Shown here piece after piece: positions 29,912 to 38,789 of a stretch of 64,000 nucleotides of DNA (positions are counted from its first letter, which is position 1; the number at the start of each line of letters is the position of its first letter). Both the position numbers and the translations under genes were made by a program. The stretch is from Clostridium sp. (GTDB lineage Bacteria; Bacillota; Clostridia; Clostridiales; Clostridiaceae). Location: positions 62,001 through 126,000 of the forward strand of contig JARLHR010000111.1 in NCBI GenBank assembly GCA_031292145.1. Direction: 5' to 3'. Below the pieces are notes generated by a model, which did not search any database, had not been told where the DNA came from, and saw only the letters and a list, made by a program, of their open reading frames with translations.

Positions 29912-30208
29912 AATTTTAATATATCATATATGATATAGCATGTCAATATTGATGAGGTAAAAATTACTAAAATAAATTTTGACATTATAATAAATTTAAA
30001 TAATAGGAATATTAATGACAACTATAATTAGAAAACATAATATAAAGTTAAAAATAGACAACTTAAGAGTAAATATGATTTTGAAGTAAATATTAAAGTA
30101 AAGAAATACTAAGAAAAACATAGAAATTTAAAATATATAAAAGCTTGATAATAAATAATATGTATTGTAAAATTAAGGAAAAGATTACAACGAGAGGAGG
30201 TTGTTGAT

Positions 30209-31018
30209 ATGGGGGGACGTAAAAGAAAAAAAATAGAGAGCGATAGAAAAATAAATATGAAAAATAAAAATTTGATGATAGATAAGATTTTATCTTATAA
30301 TCTTAAGTTATTGGAAGGAATTGAGATATATAAGGATGCAAATAGAAACTTCATACTTTTAATATTTCTTGGGGCTTTGTTAATAAATTTTCCTTTAATT
30401 TCAGTACCTTGTTGTATATTATCTATGTTCTATCTTATAAAAATGTTACAATTTATAAGGTATAACAGTATAAATAATATAGTAAAAGAATTGGCTAAAG
30501 ATTTATCATTTAAAGGTATATATGATAAAGAAAAAGTGGAGGACATGCTATGTGATTTTAAAGTAAAGTATGGAAAAGACATTAATGAATATACAGAATT
30601 AGCAGATATGTTGGAAAAATATGAGGCTTTTGTAACTAGGATAGAGTATCTATTAAAGAATATTAACAAAAAGGAAAAATCAAGTTGTTGCAAGAATAAT
30701 ATCTCAAATGACGAGGGAATATTATTTTCCAATGTGAAAAATGATGATACTAGTGATAGGCTTATAAGAAATCATTTCATAAGCAGAAAGGTATATAATT
30801 CCTATAAAGATATTAATGAGAAAGTATCTGTTTTTTATAAAAAAGAAGACGGACAAATTAAAATAGTAAACAAAGCAATAGAATTTTTTGATAATGAAGG
30901 TAATGATTCTTATAATAATGAAAATGCAGTTATATTGAAAAATATAAATGAAGAAAATAAAAATCTTACGGTATATCTATATAAAAAATCTTCAGATTTA
31001 CAAAAAAATGCATTATAG
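30209..31018 (+). CDS. Hypothetical membrane protein with two central helices
   Basis: 269 residues; start after GAGAGGAGGTTG. A basic N-terminus (GGRKRKKIESDRK) precedes a pair of membrane helices (about 48-68 and 69-88) and a long hydrophilic, lysine- and asparagine-rich C-terminal part with a coiled-coil-like stretch (110-150). No family was recognised. It is bounded by the divergent carD gene and a terminator, so it is probably a single-gene unit. Real by ribosome site and codon use; function unknown. Confidence 0.7.
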   Translation: MGGRKRKKIESDRKINMKNKNLMIDKILSYNLKLLEGIEIYKDANRNFILLIFLGALLINFPLISVPCCILSMFYLIKMLQFIRYNSINNIVKELAKDLSFKGIYDKEKVEDMLCDFKVKYGKDINEYTELADMLEKYEAFVTRIEYLLKNINKKEKSSCCKNNISNDEGILFSNVKNDDTSDRLIRNHFISRKVYNSYKDINEKVSVFYKKEDGQIKIVNKAIEFFDNEGNDSYNNENAVILKNINEENKNLTVYLYKKSSDLQKNAL

Positions 31019-31050
31019 TATATTAAACTTTTAAGGAAAAGCATTACATT

Positions 31051-31112
31051 TAACTCCTATTTTATTTTAGTATTTTCAAGATATTAAAACTATATAGGAG
31101 TTGTCTTTTTTT
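31051..31112 (+). terminator. Terminator after the hypothetical membrane gene
   Basis: AACTCCTAT / ATAGGAGTT stem, AT-rich loop, then a T run. Confidence 0.7.
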
Positions 31113-31210
31113 GTGTTTTATAATAAAATCTAATAGGCAGTAATTAGATTTTATTATAAATTTATAATTGTTAATAGATACTTATGTATTAAGTTTTGAT
31201 GGAGGAAAGT

Positions 31211-31831
31211 ATGCAAGATGTAATGGTGATAGGTATAGCCGGAGGAAGTGGATCGGGAAAAACTACTTTAGCAGAAAATATAAGAGAAGTTTTTAATGAT
31301 GAAATTGTGATTCTTTGTCATGATTATTATTACAAGTCAAACGAAGGAATTCCTTTTGCAGAAAGGAAAAAACTAAATTATGATCATCCTGATTCTTTTG
31401 ACACAGATCTTTTAATAGATCAGCTAAAAATTTTGAAGGAGGGAAACATAATACATCATCCGGTTTATTCCTTTGTAGAACATACAAGGCTAACTGAAAC
31501 TGTGGAAGTTAAACCAGCTAAAGTGATTATAATTGAGGGAATATTAATATTCGAAAATAAAGAACTTTGCGATTTAATGGACATAAAGGTCTTTGTAGAT
31601 ACAGATGGAGATGTAAGGATAATTAGAAGATTGCTAAGGGATGTCCAAGAAAGAGGAAGAGATTTAGATTCAGTAATAAATCAATACTTAAGTACTGTAA
31701 AGCCAATGCATGAAGAATTTGTAGATCCAAGTAAAAGAAGAGCGGATATAATAATTCCAGAAGGTGGGGCAAATACAGTTGCTTTAGAAATGCTTCTGGA
31801 AAGAATAAAAAATTTTATAAATGAAAATTGA
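31211..31831 (+). CDS. udk: Uridine kinase
   Basis: 206 residues. The chosen ATG lies six bases after GGAGG; two start codons just upstream overlap that site. Walker A GIAGGSGSGKTT, HDYYYKSN, NYDHPDSFDTDLL, and RRLLRDVQERGRD (lid) are the uridine kinase signatures. It phosphorylates uridine and cytidine for pyrimidine salvage. It stands alone; the end is followed by a full dispersed element in reverse orientation. Confidence 0.95.
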   Translation: MQDVMVIGIAGGSGSGKTTLAENIREVFNDEIVILCHDYYYKSNEGIPFAERKKLNYDHPDSFDTDLLIDQLKILKEGNIIHHPVYSFVEHTRLTETVEVKPAKVIIIEGILIFENKELCDLMDIKVFVDTDGDVRIIRRLLRDVQERGRDLDSVINQYLSTVKPMHEEFVDPSKRRADIIIPEGGANTVALEMLLERIKNFINEN

Positions 31832-31882
31832 TATATACATATTGAAAGACTATTGAATACATTTGTAAAAAGTGTATACATA

Positions 31883-32085
31883 TAAGGCACAATCAAAAAA
31901 TAACAAGTTCATCTGCCAGAAAAGTTCCGTATTGCAGCATAGCTGCTCTTTTCTAATGTGCCTATTTTCCATCATGCTACGTCAGCATATTGCCCAAATA
32001 GGCCCGCTATGAGACCAATACGCTTTCTTGCCTGATGAAAAATAATCATGGCATTTTGGACTTGTTATTTTCTTTCATGTGCCTA
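31883..32085 (-). repeat. Dispersed palindromic element, copy H (203 bp, reverse orientation)
   Basis: Termini AAGGCACAATC and CATGTGCCT are inverted copies. Read on the minus strand it contains the family's CTCATAGCGGGCCTATT block, helix TCATCA / TGATGG and hairpin ATGCT-GACGT-AGCAT. Compared with copies B and E these helices differ by paired changes. An extra 40-base hairpin arm is present near the other end. Confidence 0.75.
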
Positions 32086-32228
32086 ATATAATAAAAATCA
32101 GTTCATACAAAAGATTTATATATTTCCAATATTATGGTCGAGAGTTTCTACCTGCTATCTTTAAATTAGTAGACTACGAGATGGTGTTTTGGTTTAAAAT
32201 ATTTATTGTATATTTATCTAAAGATACG

Positions 32229-32255
32229 ACACCTCATTTTATTTGAGGTGTTTTT
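32229..32255 (+). terminator. Terminator upstream of the GC-rich island
   Basis: ACACCTCA / TGAGGTGT stem plus T run. No gene precedes it directly, so it ends read-through from udk or a short transcript. Confidence 0.7.
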
Positions 32256-32299
32256 CATATTTATATAAATTAAATCGTATATTAAAGCAAAACGCTTGC

Positions 32300-32490
32300 A
32301 AAATTATCATAGTTTAAATGATAGAGAGGATAAACTCGGGCATTATAGAGGCTGGAATCGTTAGAACTCAAGGTTTGGAGCCAACTATATTTTGTAACAA
32401 TGATGATGCGAGAACTACAATTTTGTGGGCGATGGCTGGAGCTTAGATGTTGGCCAAAAGATAAATTGGATAAAAGGTTGGAGAATGTAA
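32300..32490 (+). ncRNA. Candidate structured RNA or gene remnant (40% GC island)
   Basis: About 40% G+C against 20-25% in neighbouring gaps. It contains GCCAAC / GTTGGC and GGCTGGAA / TTGGAGCC pairings, and a second GGCTGGA copy that could compete for the same partner. A 42-codon ATG frame (32318-32446, MIERINSGIIEAGIVRTQG...) also crosses it and is not recognised. No known RNA class was identified. It lies upstream of the HAD gene and could be its leader. Confidence 0.35.
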
Positions 32491-32547
32491 AATAAAATGT
32501 TAATATAGATAGAAAAGCAATCATTTGATGAAAAGGGGACAGTAAAG

Positions 32548-33204
32548 ATGAAAAATATTGAAGCAGTAATTTTTGATATGGATGGGGTATTAATAGATTC
32601 TGAAAGGATTTCTTTTAAGTGTTTTCAAGAAATTTTTAAAGAATATAGCTATAAAATGGATGAACAATTTTATTTAAAATTAATAGGAAGAAATTTTAAT
32701 GGCATAAAAGAAATAATGGAAAGGGAGTATGGTGCTGATTTTCCGTTTGATATTATATATAAGAAAAAAGCCCAATTAGCATTAGAAACTACAAATAAAA
32801 ATGGAGTAATAGTTAAGCCAGGAGTGCATGAATTAATAGATTATTTAAACGAAGAAGGATATAAAACAGCTGTTGCTACCTCTACTAGAAGAGAGAGAGC
32901 ACTTGAATTGTTAGCAGAAGCTAAGATAAAGGACAAAGTTAACTTTATTATTTGTGGAGATGAAGTTGAAAATTCCAAGCCAGATCCAGAAATTTTTCTA
33001 AAGGCAGCAAAAGGGTTAGATGTAGAATCTGATAAATGTGTAGTTATAGAGGATTCTGATGCAGGCATAACAGCAGCTCATGCAGCTAATATGAAAGGAA
33101 TACATGTTCCAGACATGAAGGAATTAGAAGAGGATACAAAGGATTTAGCATTTAATGTTTGTAAGAATTTAATTGAAGTTAAAGATTATTTGGGAACAAT
33201 CTAG
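32548..33204 (+). CDS. HAD-family phosphatase / beta-phosphoglucomutase-like hydrolase
   Basis: 218 residues. HAD motif I DMDGVLIDSE (10-19), helical cap domain (20-90), motif II VATSTRRE, motif III lysine in SKPDPEIF and motif IV VIEDSDAGITAA. This is subfamily IA with a C1 cap, close to beta-phosphoglucomutase and phosphoglycolate-type phosphatases; the substrate cannot be assigned. Start follows AAAAGGGGAC. It shares a bidirectional terminator with the convergent ilvA. Confidence 0.9.
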   Translation: MKNIEAVIFDMDGVLIDSERISFKCFQEIFKEYSYKMDEQFYLKLIGRNFNGIKEIMEREYGADFPFDIIYKKKAQLALETTNKNGVIVKPGVHELIDYLNEEGYKTAVATSTRRERALELLAEAKIKDKVNFIICGDEVENSKPDPEIFLKAAKGLDVESDKCVVIEDSDAGITAAHAANMKGIHVPDMKELEEDTKDLAFNVCKNLIEVKDYLGTI

Positions 33205-33244
33205 AAATGTTATAAATGTTCTTTATAAAGTCTTAAAAGCTGAA

Positions 33245-33284
33245 AAAGAAGGCGTTTCAAAATCATTTTTGAACGTCTTCTTTA
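33245..33284. terminator. Bidirectional terminator between the HAD gene and ilvA
   Basis: GAAGGCGTTTCAAAA / TTTTTGAACGTCTTC stem with A run before and T run after, serving both convergent genes. Confidence 0.8.
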
Positions 33285-33298
33285 TTAATAGAATAAAC

Positions 33299-34519
33299 TT
33301 ATTGATAAATCATTTTAGGTTGAATAAGTTCTGGCTTATAGCCATTATCTATAAGTGCTTGAATAATTGCTTCTTTATGTTCATGACCAAAAGTCTCCAT
33401 AGTAATATCAAGCTCAACGGCATTATTACGATTAATGCTAACAAATTGATTATGATCAAGCTTAATTATATTGCCTTGAGCTTCTGCGATTACTCTAGAT
33501 ACGTTTGTTAATTCACCAGGCTTATCTGGTAATAGAACAGAAATTGTACAAATACGTTCTCTCTCAATTAATCCGTGCTGAACTAGAGACGCAAAAGTTA
33601 TCACATCCATATTTCCGCCACTTATTATAGAAACAATTTTTTTATCTTTTACATTTAAGTGCTTAAGAGCTGCAACAGTTAATAGCCCGGAGTTTTCTGC
33701 AAGCATCTTATGATTTTCGAGCATATCTAGAAATGCGCCGATTAACTCATGATCTTCAATTGTAATAATATCATCAAGATTTTCTTTAATATATGGAAAT
33801 ATTTTAGAGCCAGGTGTTTTAACAGCTGTACCATCTGCAATGGTATTAACTAATGGTAGCGTAACAACTTCTCCTGCTTTAAAAGAAGCTTGCATACAAT
33901 TTGCACCAGCGGGCTCAACACCTATAACTTTAATATTAGGGTTAAGAAGTTTAACTAAGGTAGAAACTCCAGCAGCTAATCCGCCACCACCTATTGGCAC
34001 TAGAATAATATCAACAGTTGGGAGCTCTTTTATGATTTCCATGGCAATTGAACCTTGGCCAGTTGCAACATCTAGATCATCAAAAGGATGTATAAAAGTA
34101 TATCCTTCCTTTTCTGCTAGCTCTAAGGCATAATTGCAAGCTTCATCGTAAACATCACCGTGTAAAATAACTTCTGCACCATAAGCTTTAGTGCGGTTTA
34201 CTTTCATAAGTGGAGTAGTGGTTGGCATAACTACTACTGCTTTCGTATTATATTCTTTAGCAGCATAAGCAACCCCTTGAGCATGGTTGCCAGCAGAAGC
34301 TGTTATAAGACCTTTGTTTCTATCTTCTTCAGTAAGAGTACTTATTTTATAATAGGCACCTCTTATTTTATAAGCACCTGTCTTTTGCATATTTTCTGGT
34401 TTGAAATAGATTTTATTTTTTGTAATATCAGAATAATAATCACTATAAACTAATTTGGTTTTTAAGATTACTCTTTGCACAATCTCATATGCTTCTTCGA
34501 ATTTATCTAATGTCATCAT
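33299..34519 (-). CDS. ilvA: Threonine ammonia-lyase with ACT domain
   Basis: 406 residues. PLP-binding lysine in KTGAYKIRGAYYK (about 47-59), SAGNHAQGVAYAAKE, the PLP-phosphate loop VPIGGGGLAAG and a C-terminal single ACT domain (about 330-406, SVLLPDKPGELTNVSRVI). This TdcB/IlvA short form deaminates threonine to 2-oxobutyrate, for isoleucine synthesis or catabolism. The isoleucine-responsive twin regulatory domain of E. coli IlvA is absent, so regulation may differ. Confidence 0.94.
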   Translation of the reverse strand: MMTLDKFEEAYEIVQRVILKTKLVYSDYYSDITKNKIYFKPENMQKTGAYKIRGAYYKISTLTEEDRNKGLITASAGNHAQGVAYAAKEYNTKAVVVMPTTTPLMKVNRTKAYGAEVILHGDVYDEACNYALELAEKEGYTFIHPFDDLDVATGQGSIAMEIIKELPTVDIILVPIGGGGLAAGVSTLVKLLNPNIKVIGVEPAGANCMQASFKAGEVVTLPLVNTIADGTAVKTPGSKIFPYIKENLDDIITIEDHELIGAFLDMLENHKMLAENSGLLTVAALKHLNVKDKKIVSIISGGNMDVITFASLVQHGLIERERICTISVLLPDKPGELTNVSRVIAEAQGNIIKLDHNQFVSINRNNAVELDITMETFGHEHKEAIIQALIDNGYKPELIQPKMIYQ

Positions 34520-34572
34520 TTTTATAAAATCCCCTTTATTATGTATAAATTGCTTTTTTGCTTCATTATTTT

Positions 34573-34600
34573 ATGATAGCATGTTACTATTTTATGTCAA
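34573..34600 (-). promoter_or_regulatory. Sigma-A promoter of ilvA
   Basis: On the minus strand TTGACA, 16 bases, TATCAT, about 55 bp before the start codon. Confidence 0.65.
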
Positions 34601-34749
34601 GTAAGAGTTGTTAGATATCTTTGCAATTTGTATTATTTTTGTAGTATAAATATCTATGGAGTATTAAGGTGAATTTTAGATTGGAAGGTAAAGCGACATA
34701 AACATATACTTCAGTGTTATGATATAAACAAAAGAAAGAAGGCTTTAAT

Positions 34750-35902
34750 TTGAACAGTTGGAAAAGAAATTTAATATTTTGCTGGTTTGGTATGTTTGTT
34801 ACAATGGTTGGAATAAGCCAAGTTGCGCCAATATTGCCATTGTATATAAAGGAACTTGGGGTTCAAGATACAACTTTAATTGAAAGGTTTTCCGGAATTG
34901 CTTTCGGGGGGTACATTCATAGTTTCAGCGATTTTTTCTCCAATTTGGGGAAAACTTGCAGATAAAGTTGGAAGAAAACCAATGCTATTACGTGCCAGCT
35001 TAGGAATGGCTATAGTTACATTTAGTATAGGATTTGTAACAAATATATATAAATTGATAGCACTTAGATTTTTACAAGGGATAATTTCAGGATATGGCCC
35101 AGCGTGTACAACTCTTGTAGCAACACAAACAGATAAAAAGCATGCCGGTTATGCATTGGGAACTCTTTCAACTGCATCTATTGCAGGTTCTCTCTTAGGA
35201 CCATTAATAGGAGGATACCTAGAAGATGCGCTAGGAATGAGAAGCGTATTTATTGTAACTTCAATTCTTTTAATAATCTCATTCGTTACAACATTATTTT
35301 TGGTAAAAGAAGATTTTAGTGTTTCGCAAAGAAAAGTGCCTGATATTAAAGAGGTTTGGAGTATGTTACCAAATACTAGCTTAGTAGTTACAATGTTTTT
35401 AACTGCATTTATTTTACAGTTGGCATTTTATTCAATAGAACCAATTATAACTGTATATGTATCTCAGCTATCAGGAATTGCCAATATATTGGCGGCTCCA
35501 AAGCTTGGAAAAATTTCAGATGAGATTGGACCGCAAAAGGTTATGCTTGTAGCATTAATTATTGCAGGTGTTGTATTTATACCTCAAGCCTTTGTGAAAA
35601 CACCATTGGAATTAATGGTGTTAAGATTTATATTAGGACTTGCAGCAGCCTGATTATTACCGTCAGTTAATATATTGGTAAAAAAGATTGTTCCAGAAGA
35701 AGTTACAGGAAGAATTTTTGGATATAGTGTTTCTGCTCAATATTTAGGAACATTTTTAGGTTCCATACTAGGAGGACAAATAGCTGCTGACTTTGGAATT
35801 AGATATGTGTTTTTTGTGACGAGTGGATTATTGTTTATAAATGTATTTATAATATATAAAATGGTATATAGTCAAAATATATTAAAACTATCAAGAGCTT
35901 AA
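34750..35902 (+). pseudogene. Broken MFS drug-efflux type transporter
   Basis: The TTG start follows AGAAGG and the frame begins like an MFS multidrug transporter (RNLIFCWFGMFVTMVGISQVAPILPLY...). One extra G in a GGGGGG run near 34906 shifts the frame; the next frame continues GGTFIVSAIFSPIWGKLADKVGRKP. A TGA at 35651 (probably from GGA) stops it again before LLPSVNILVKK. The stretch YVSQLSGIANILAAPKLG also seems to lack about 18 residues seen in relatives (inference from family knowledge). At least two and probably three lesions make a working protein unlikely. The second and third parts share one frame. Confidence 0.88.
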
Positions 35903-35982
35903 AAGTATTATTTTATTAGAATAATAAATAAAGGAAGAAGTAAATATCTTTATGGATAATGCTTCTTCCTTTAAAATTTTAA

Positions 35983-36405
35983 CTAATGACCTTTATGCTT
36001 TTCAAGCTTTTTCTTTTTTCTTAAAACAAATTTTCTTAGCTCGTCTTGTTCTTTTTGTTCTTTAGATTTTTTCTTGCGCTCTATTTTACATTGCTCATGT
36101 TGCAATTGCATAGCAATTTGTGCTTTGGTTCCAATCCCTTTTGTAGCAGTTTCTTTTCTAATGCTTCTTTGTAATCTTTTTGGATTTTGTCTCTTTTCAA
36201 ACATGTTATTTTCAGTAGATAATACTGGATTGCTAAAGTTTAATGAATAAAACTTTTTTAGTATAAGTTCATGTATTTCTTCATCTTTTGGCTCTGCACC
36301 AAAAGTAACTTTACATAACTTATATTCATTATCCTCAATAATTTCAAAGATCCCAATCCAAAAAGGTTCATTAAAAAGAACAGTTAATTTAATTTTTGAT
36401 ATCAT
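35983..36405 (-). CDS. yjdF: YjdF family protein
   Basis: 140 residues. The N-terminal LTVLFNEPFWIGIFE and KVTFGAEPKDEEIHE segments match YjdF (DUF2992), followed by the strongly basic C-terminus (NPKRLQRSIRKE to KKKKLEKHKG). YjdF's role is unknown, but in Firmicutes its mRNA often carries a riboswitch that binds azaaromatic compounds, and a matching leader lies directly upstream here. It may respond to toxic aromatic compounds. Confidence 0.88.
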   Translation of the reverse strand: MISKIKLTVLFNEPFWIGIFEIIEDNEYKLCKVTFGAEPKDEEIHELILKKFYSLNFSNPVLSTENNMFEKRQNPKRLQRSIRKETATKGIGTKAQIAMQLQHEQCKIERKKKSKEQKEQDELRKFVLRKKKKLEKHKGH

Positions 36406-36414
36406 AGTTAAAAT

Positions 36415-36548
36415 CCTCCTGTGTGTTTATAAATTCATAGAGAACGGACAACCCCAGGAGGGCAGGTTACTGCTATATTTAATTATATATAGGTTCTGAC
36501 TACCAACAGAAACTGTGTTTTTATCTCTTATAGATAATTATAGCGTAT
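36415..36548 (-). ncRNA. Probable yjdF riboswitch (azaaromatic-sensing leader)
   Basis: A GC-richer leader immediately before yjdF, containing (minus strand) GTTGGTAGTCAGAACC, AACCTGCCCTCCTGGGGTTG and TCCGTTCTC, with complementary blocks able to pair. Position and conserved-looking segments fit the yjdF motif; assignment is by context and memory, not a covariance search. The CAGGAGG ribosome site of yjdF lies just after it, so translation control is plausible. Confidence 0.6.
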
Positions 36549-36704
36549 ACATATAAGAAATTAAATAAAATTAATAATTTTGTATTAATCAATAAGTTAT
36601 ATAAAAATCACCATTGAATACTATAATTTGTATGGTTTTACTCAAACAGCTTTTGTAGTTGGTTTAGCACGAAGTGGTGCTTATAAAAATACATTTAATA
36701 AGCC

Positions 36705-36830
36705 TTAAGCAAGAAGTTTTATATAGACAGTATTTAAAAATTCATCATCACTTATATCGTTGACCGCTTTAGTAATATCAACAACATTATCTTGTGATAT
36801 TAATATAAAAGCTCTTTTTTGCTGCTTGAA
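36705..36830 (-). pseudogene. C-terminal fragment of an unrecognised protein
   Basis: Minus-strand frame reading ...AFILISQDNVVDITKAV, then NDISDDEFLNTVYIKLLA and TAA, protein-like in composition but without a start; it overlaps the end of the DUF2812 gene in another frame. It may be the tail of a deleted gene. Family not identified. No gene is seen from here to the yjdF leader. Confidence 0.3.
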
Positions 36831-38017
36831 TAGACAGTTATATTGTTAGGCAAACTTGTATTGATTTGTACATAATTTAAACCATAACTATTTAGTCTGT
36901 TTAATAATCTATTTTCATGGAATTTAATTACCCATGGATATTTACTATGAAGAAGAGAATAAGTTAAATAATTACCTTTTCCGTAAGAATAATAGGTTTT
37001 TTCAGCTAATATACTTTTACTGTACTCAATATAAGGTGCTTCAGCAAAAGCATTTTTCACATTAAAATCCTTTAATTCTAGATTAATATTAGTATAGGTA
37101 TAGTCAGTTTTATCATCATTGATTATATTAGAAAAAATTATTCCTGCCATGAGAAATAAAAGTAAAAAAATTAATCCAAATGCACTAGATATAATTATTG
37201 ATATTTTTGTATTTCTAGTATAGTTTGTTCTGTTAATAAACTTTGTAATAAAAAAAGAAATAATACAAACAAAAATAATTGCTATAAAAATCTGAAGATT
37301 AGATTTTTGTTCTTTGGAATTATCTAAAAGTATAAATAATAATATTGTAAGTACTGAGATTAAAGAAAAAGTTTGTATTAATATATTTTTTACTTTTAAT
37401 TGTGTATAAGTATTATAGGGCATAAACTCATTTTCTTTTAATTTAAACTTAGCTTTTATTGCCCAAATAAAGAAATTTAGAAACTTTATTATATTTATAA
37501 AAATGAGAAGAAATGTTATCGATGATGTAAATATCGCTAAATTAGAAGAGTGCAAAAAATCTGTGCTTCCACCTGATAACTGCAAATTAAGATTAAATAT
37601 AAGCATAATTGTAATAAAAAACTCTTTGAGTATATTGTACAATGATGATTTAAAAACTAATTTGAATTTTTCCTTTTCATCAGTATGAATGGATACAATT
37701 TTAGTGTCTCCTTTCGAAGTAAATACTTGAATTTTACCAGTTTGGCATATATAAGTCCAGCCGGCAGCCTTGCAGTATTCCTGATATTCTAGAAGTTCAT
37801 CTTCATATACGGAATCCATTATAGAAACATCTTTCCTTAGAATATCTACTGAATATTTTATTTTTTGTGGTTCTATTTTTTTGAATTTAAAGATAGCACC
37901 TTTAATCCAAATTAATAACCATCCATCCTCTGCCATTTTCTCAAGATATTTTTCTACAGCGGCACATTCATAGGGTGAATAAATAAAAAATGTTATTTTT
38001 GTATCTTTAAATGTCAT
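36800..38017 (-). CDS. DUF2812 domain membrane protein
   Basis: 405 residues. The N-terminal DUF2812 domain (1-115) has FIYSPYECAAVEKYLEKMAEDGWLL and the YQEYCKAAGWTYIC segment; four to five membrane helices follow (about 130-300), then an extracytoplasmic C-terminal domain. DUF2812 genes usually pair with a PadR regulator, as here: the start overlaps the padR stop by four bases, implying coupled translation. Function unknown; a role in envelope stress or transport is only a guess from the padR link. Confidence 0.85.
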   Translation of the reverse strand: MTFKDTKITFFIYSPYECAAVEKYLEKMAEDGWLLIWIKGAIFKFKKIEPQKIKYSVDILRKDVSIMDSVYEDELLEYQEYCKAAGWTYICQTGKIQVFTSKGDTKIVSIHTDEKEKFKLVFKSSLYNILKEFFITIMLIFNLNLQLSGGSTDFLHSSNLAIFTSSITFLLIFINIIKFLNFFIWAIKAKFKLKENEFMPYNTYTQLKVKNILIQTFSLISVLTILLFILLDNSKEQKSNLQIFIAIIFVCIISFFITKFINRTNYTRNTKISIIISSAFGLIFLLLFLMAGIIFSNIINDDKTDYTYTNINLELKDFNVKNAFAEAPYIEYSKSILAEKTYYSYGKGNYLTYSLLHSKYPWVIKFHENRLLNRLNSYGLNYVQINTSLPNNITVYSSSKKELLY

Positions 38018-38331
38018 AATTTCTCCTCCATATATACTGTTCCATCTTTTACTAAGGTAATTAATCTTGCATATTCATCTTGCAGTATTTTTTTTCCCTT
38101 GTCAGTAATTATATAACTACGTTTTCTACCTTGTACCTCTGTTTCTCTTATAATATTTTCTTTTTCAAATTTACCAAGAAGGGTATATAAAGTGCCGGGG
38201 CCAACCTGTACACGTCCTTTTGATATTTTAGAAACAGCCTCCATAATATCTACACCACATCGTTCCGTAATCAAAGCCATTAATATGTAATACATTGGCT
38301 CAGTTAAGGTTTGAAATTGTTCTCGTGCCAT
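38014..38331 (-). CDS. PadR family transcriptional regulator
   Basis: 105 residues. The ATG chosen follows AGAGGTG with eight-base spacing; an in-frame ATG ten codons upstream lies inside an operator palindrome and has no ribosome site. The winged helix is typical: TEPMYYILMALITE, VGPGTLYTLLGKFEKENII and RKRSYIITDKGKKIL. Short PadR proteins repress their own operon until an inducer binds. Two perfect palindromes upstream are the likely targets. Confidence 0.92.
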   Translation of the reverse strand: MAREQFQTLTEPMYYILMALITERCGVDIMEAVSKISKGRVQVGPGTLYTLLGKFEKENIIRETEVQGRKRSYIITDKGKKILQDEYARLITLVKDGTVYMEEKL

Positions 38332-38349
38332 TTGTGCTATCACCTCTTT

Positions 38350-38368
38350 AATATCGAGCATCGATATT
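38350..38368. promoter_or_regulatory. PadR operator 1
   Basis: Perfect palindrome AATATCGA-GCA-TCGATATT in the leader between promoter and ribosome site. Its centre lies 33 bp from that of operator 2, about three helical turns. Confidence 0.7.
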
Positions 38369-38382
38369 TATAGTATTATAGT

Positions 38383-38406
38383 AATATCGATACTCGATAT
38401 TGTCAA
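38383..38406 (-). promoter_or_regulatory. PadR promoter with operator 2 in the spacer
   Basis: Minus strand: TTGACA (-35), then a 17-bp spacer made almost entirely of the perfect palindrome AATATCGA-GTA-TCGATATT, then TACTAT (-10; a TATAAT lies three bases further). A repressor bound here would block RNA polymerase directly. Confidence 0.7.
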
Positions 38407-38485
38407 TAATATTTTGTAAGATATTTCTAGTTGGAAAATTAATTTATGTGCCTTATAGAAAGTGTACAGTTTATTTGTTTATTAT

Positions 38486-38523
38486 AATAATAGCGAACCT
38501 AATCAAAGGTTCGCTATTATTAA
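38486..38523. terminator. Bidirectional terminator after the 35-codon ORF
   Basis: AATAATAGCGAACC / GGTTCGCTATTATT stem, AT-rich on both sides. Confidence 0.8.
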
Positions 38524-38525
38524 TG

Positions 38526-38633
38526 TCAATCCTTTTTATTTATTTTTTTCTTGTGAGTGGTTTTAGCATTATTTGATTTCTTTTCTTTTTCTTGTTGACT
38601 AGCACAAGAAGAATCATGCTTTTCGCTCATAAC
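38526..38633 (-). CDS. Small charged protein, 35 residues
   Basis: Begins MSEKHDSSCASQQEKEKKKS and ends KKKINKKD. A perfect AGGAGG lies eight bases before the ATG and a strong terminator follows the stop, so translation is likely. Very hydrophilic and lysine-rich with one cysteine; no family recognised. Possibly a nucleic-acid binding or intrinsically disordered peptide. Confidence 0.55.
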   Translation of the reverse strand, partial: VMSEKHDSSCASQQEKEKKSNNAKTTHKKKINKKD

Positions 38634-38789
38634 TTTTATACCTCCTATAAAACAAGAATTTAGTAGTATTACAATACTATTTTCTTCATTATAGGAATAA
38701 TAATGCTATGAAATTAATAGAAAAATAAGAGAATTAATCATCATTATACTTTGCGACGTCTATACCTTAATGTGCAGTTCTTAAATAAT

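Noticed and set aside
32282..32524. 80-codon minus-strand ORF across the GC-rich island
   Set aside because: No ribosome site, atypical composition and no family; the island is better explained as RNA or remnant.
35651..35653. TGA in the MFS gene as selenocysteine or a programmed site
   Set aside because: Transporters of this family have glycine here, no SECIS-like hairpin was seen, and an independent frameshift already breaks the gene.
38332..38361. Longer PadR start inside the operator
   Set aside because: No ribosome site precedes it, while the ATG ten codons later follows AGAGGTG.
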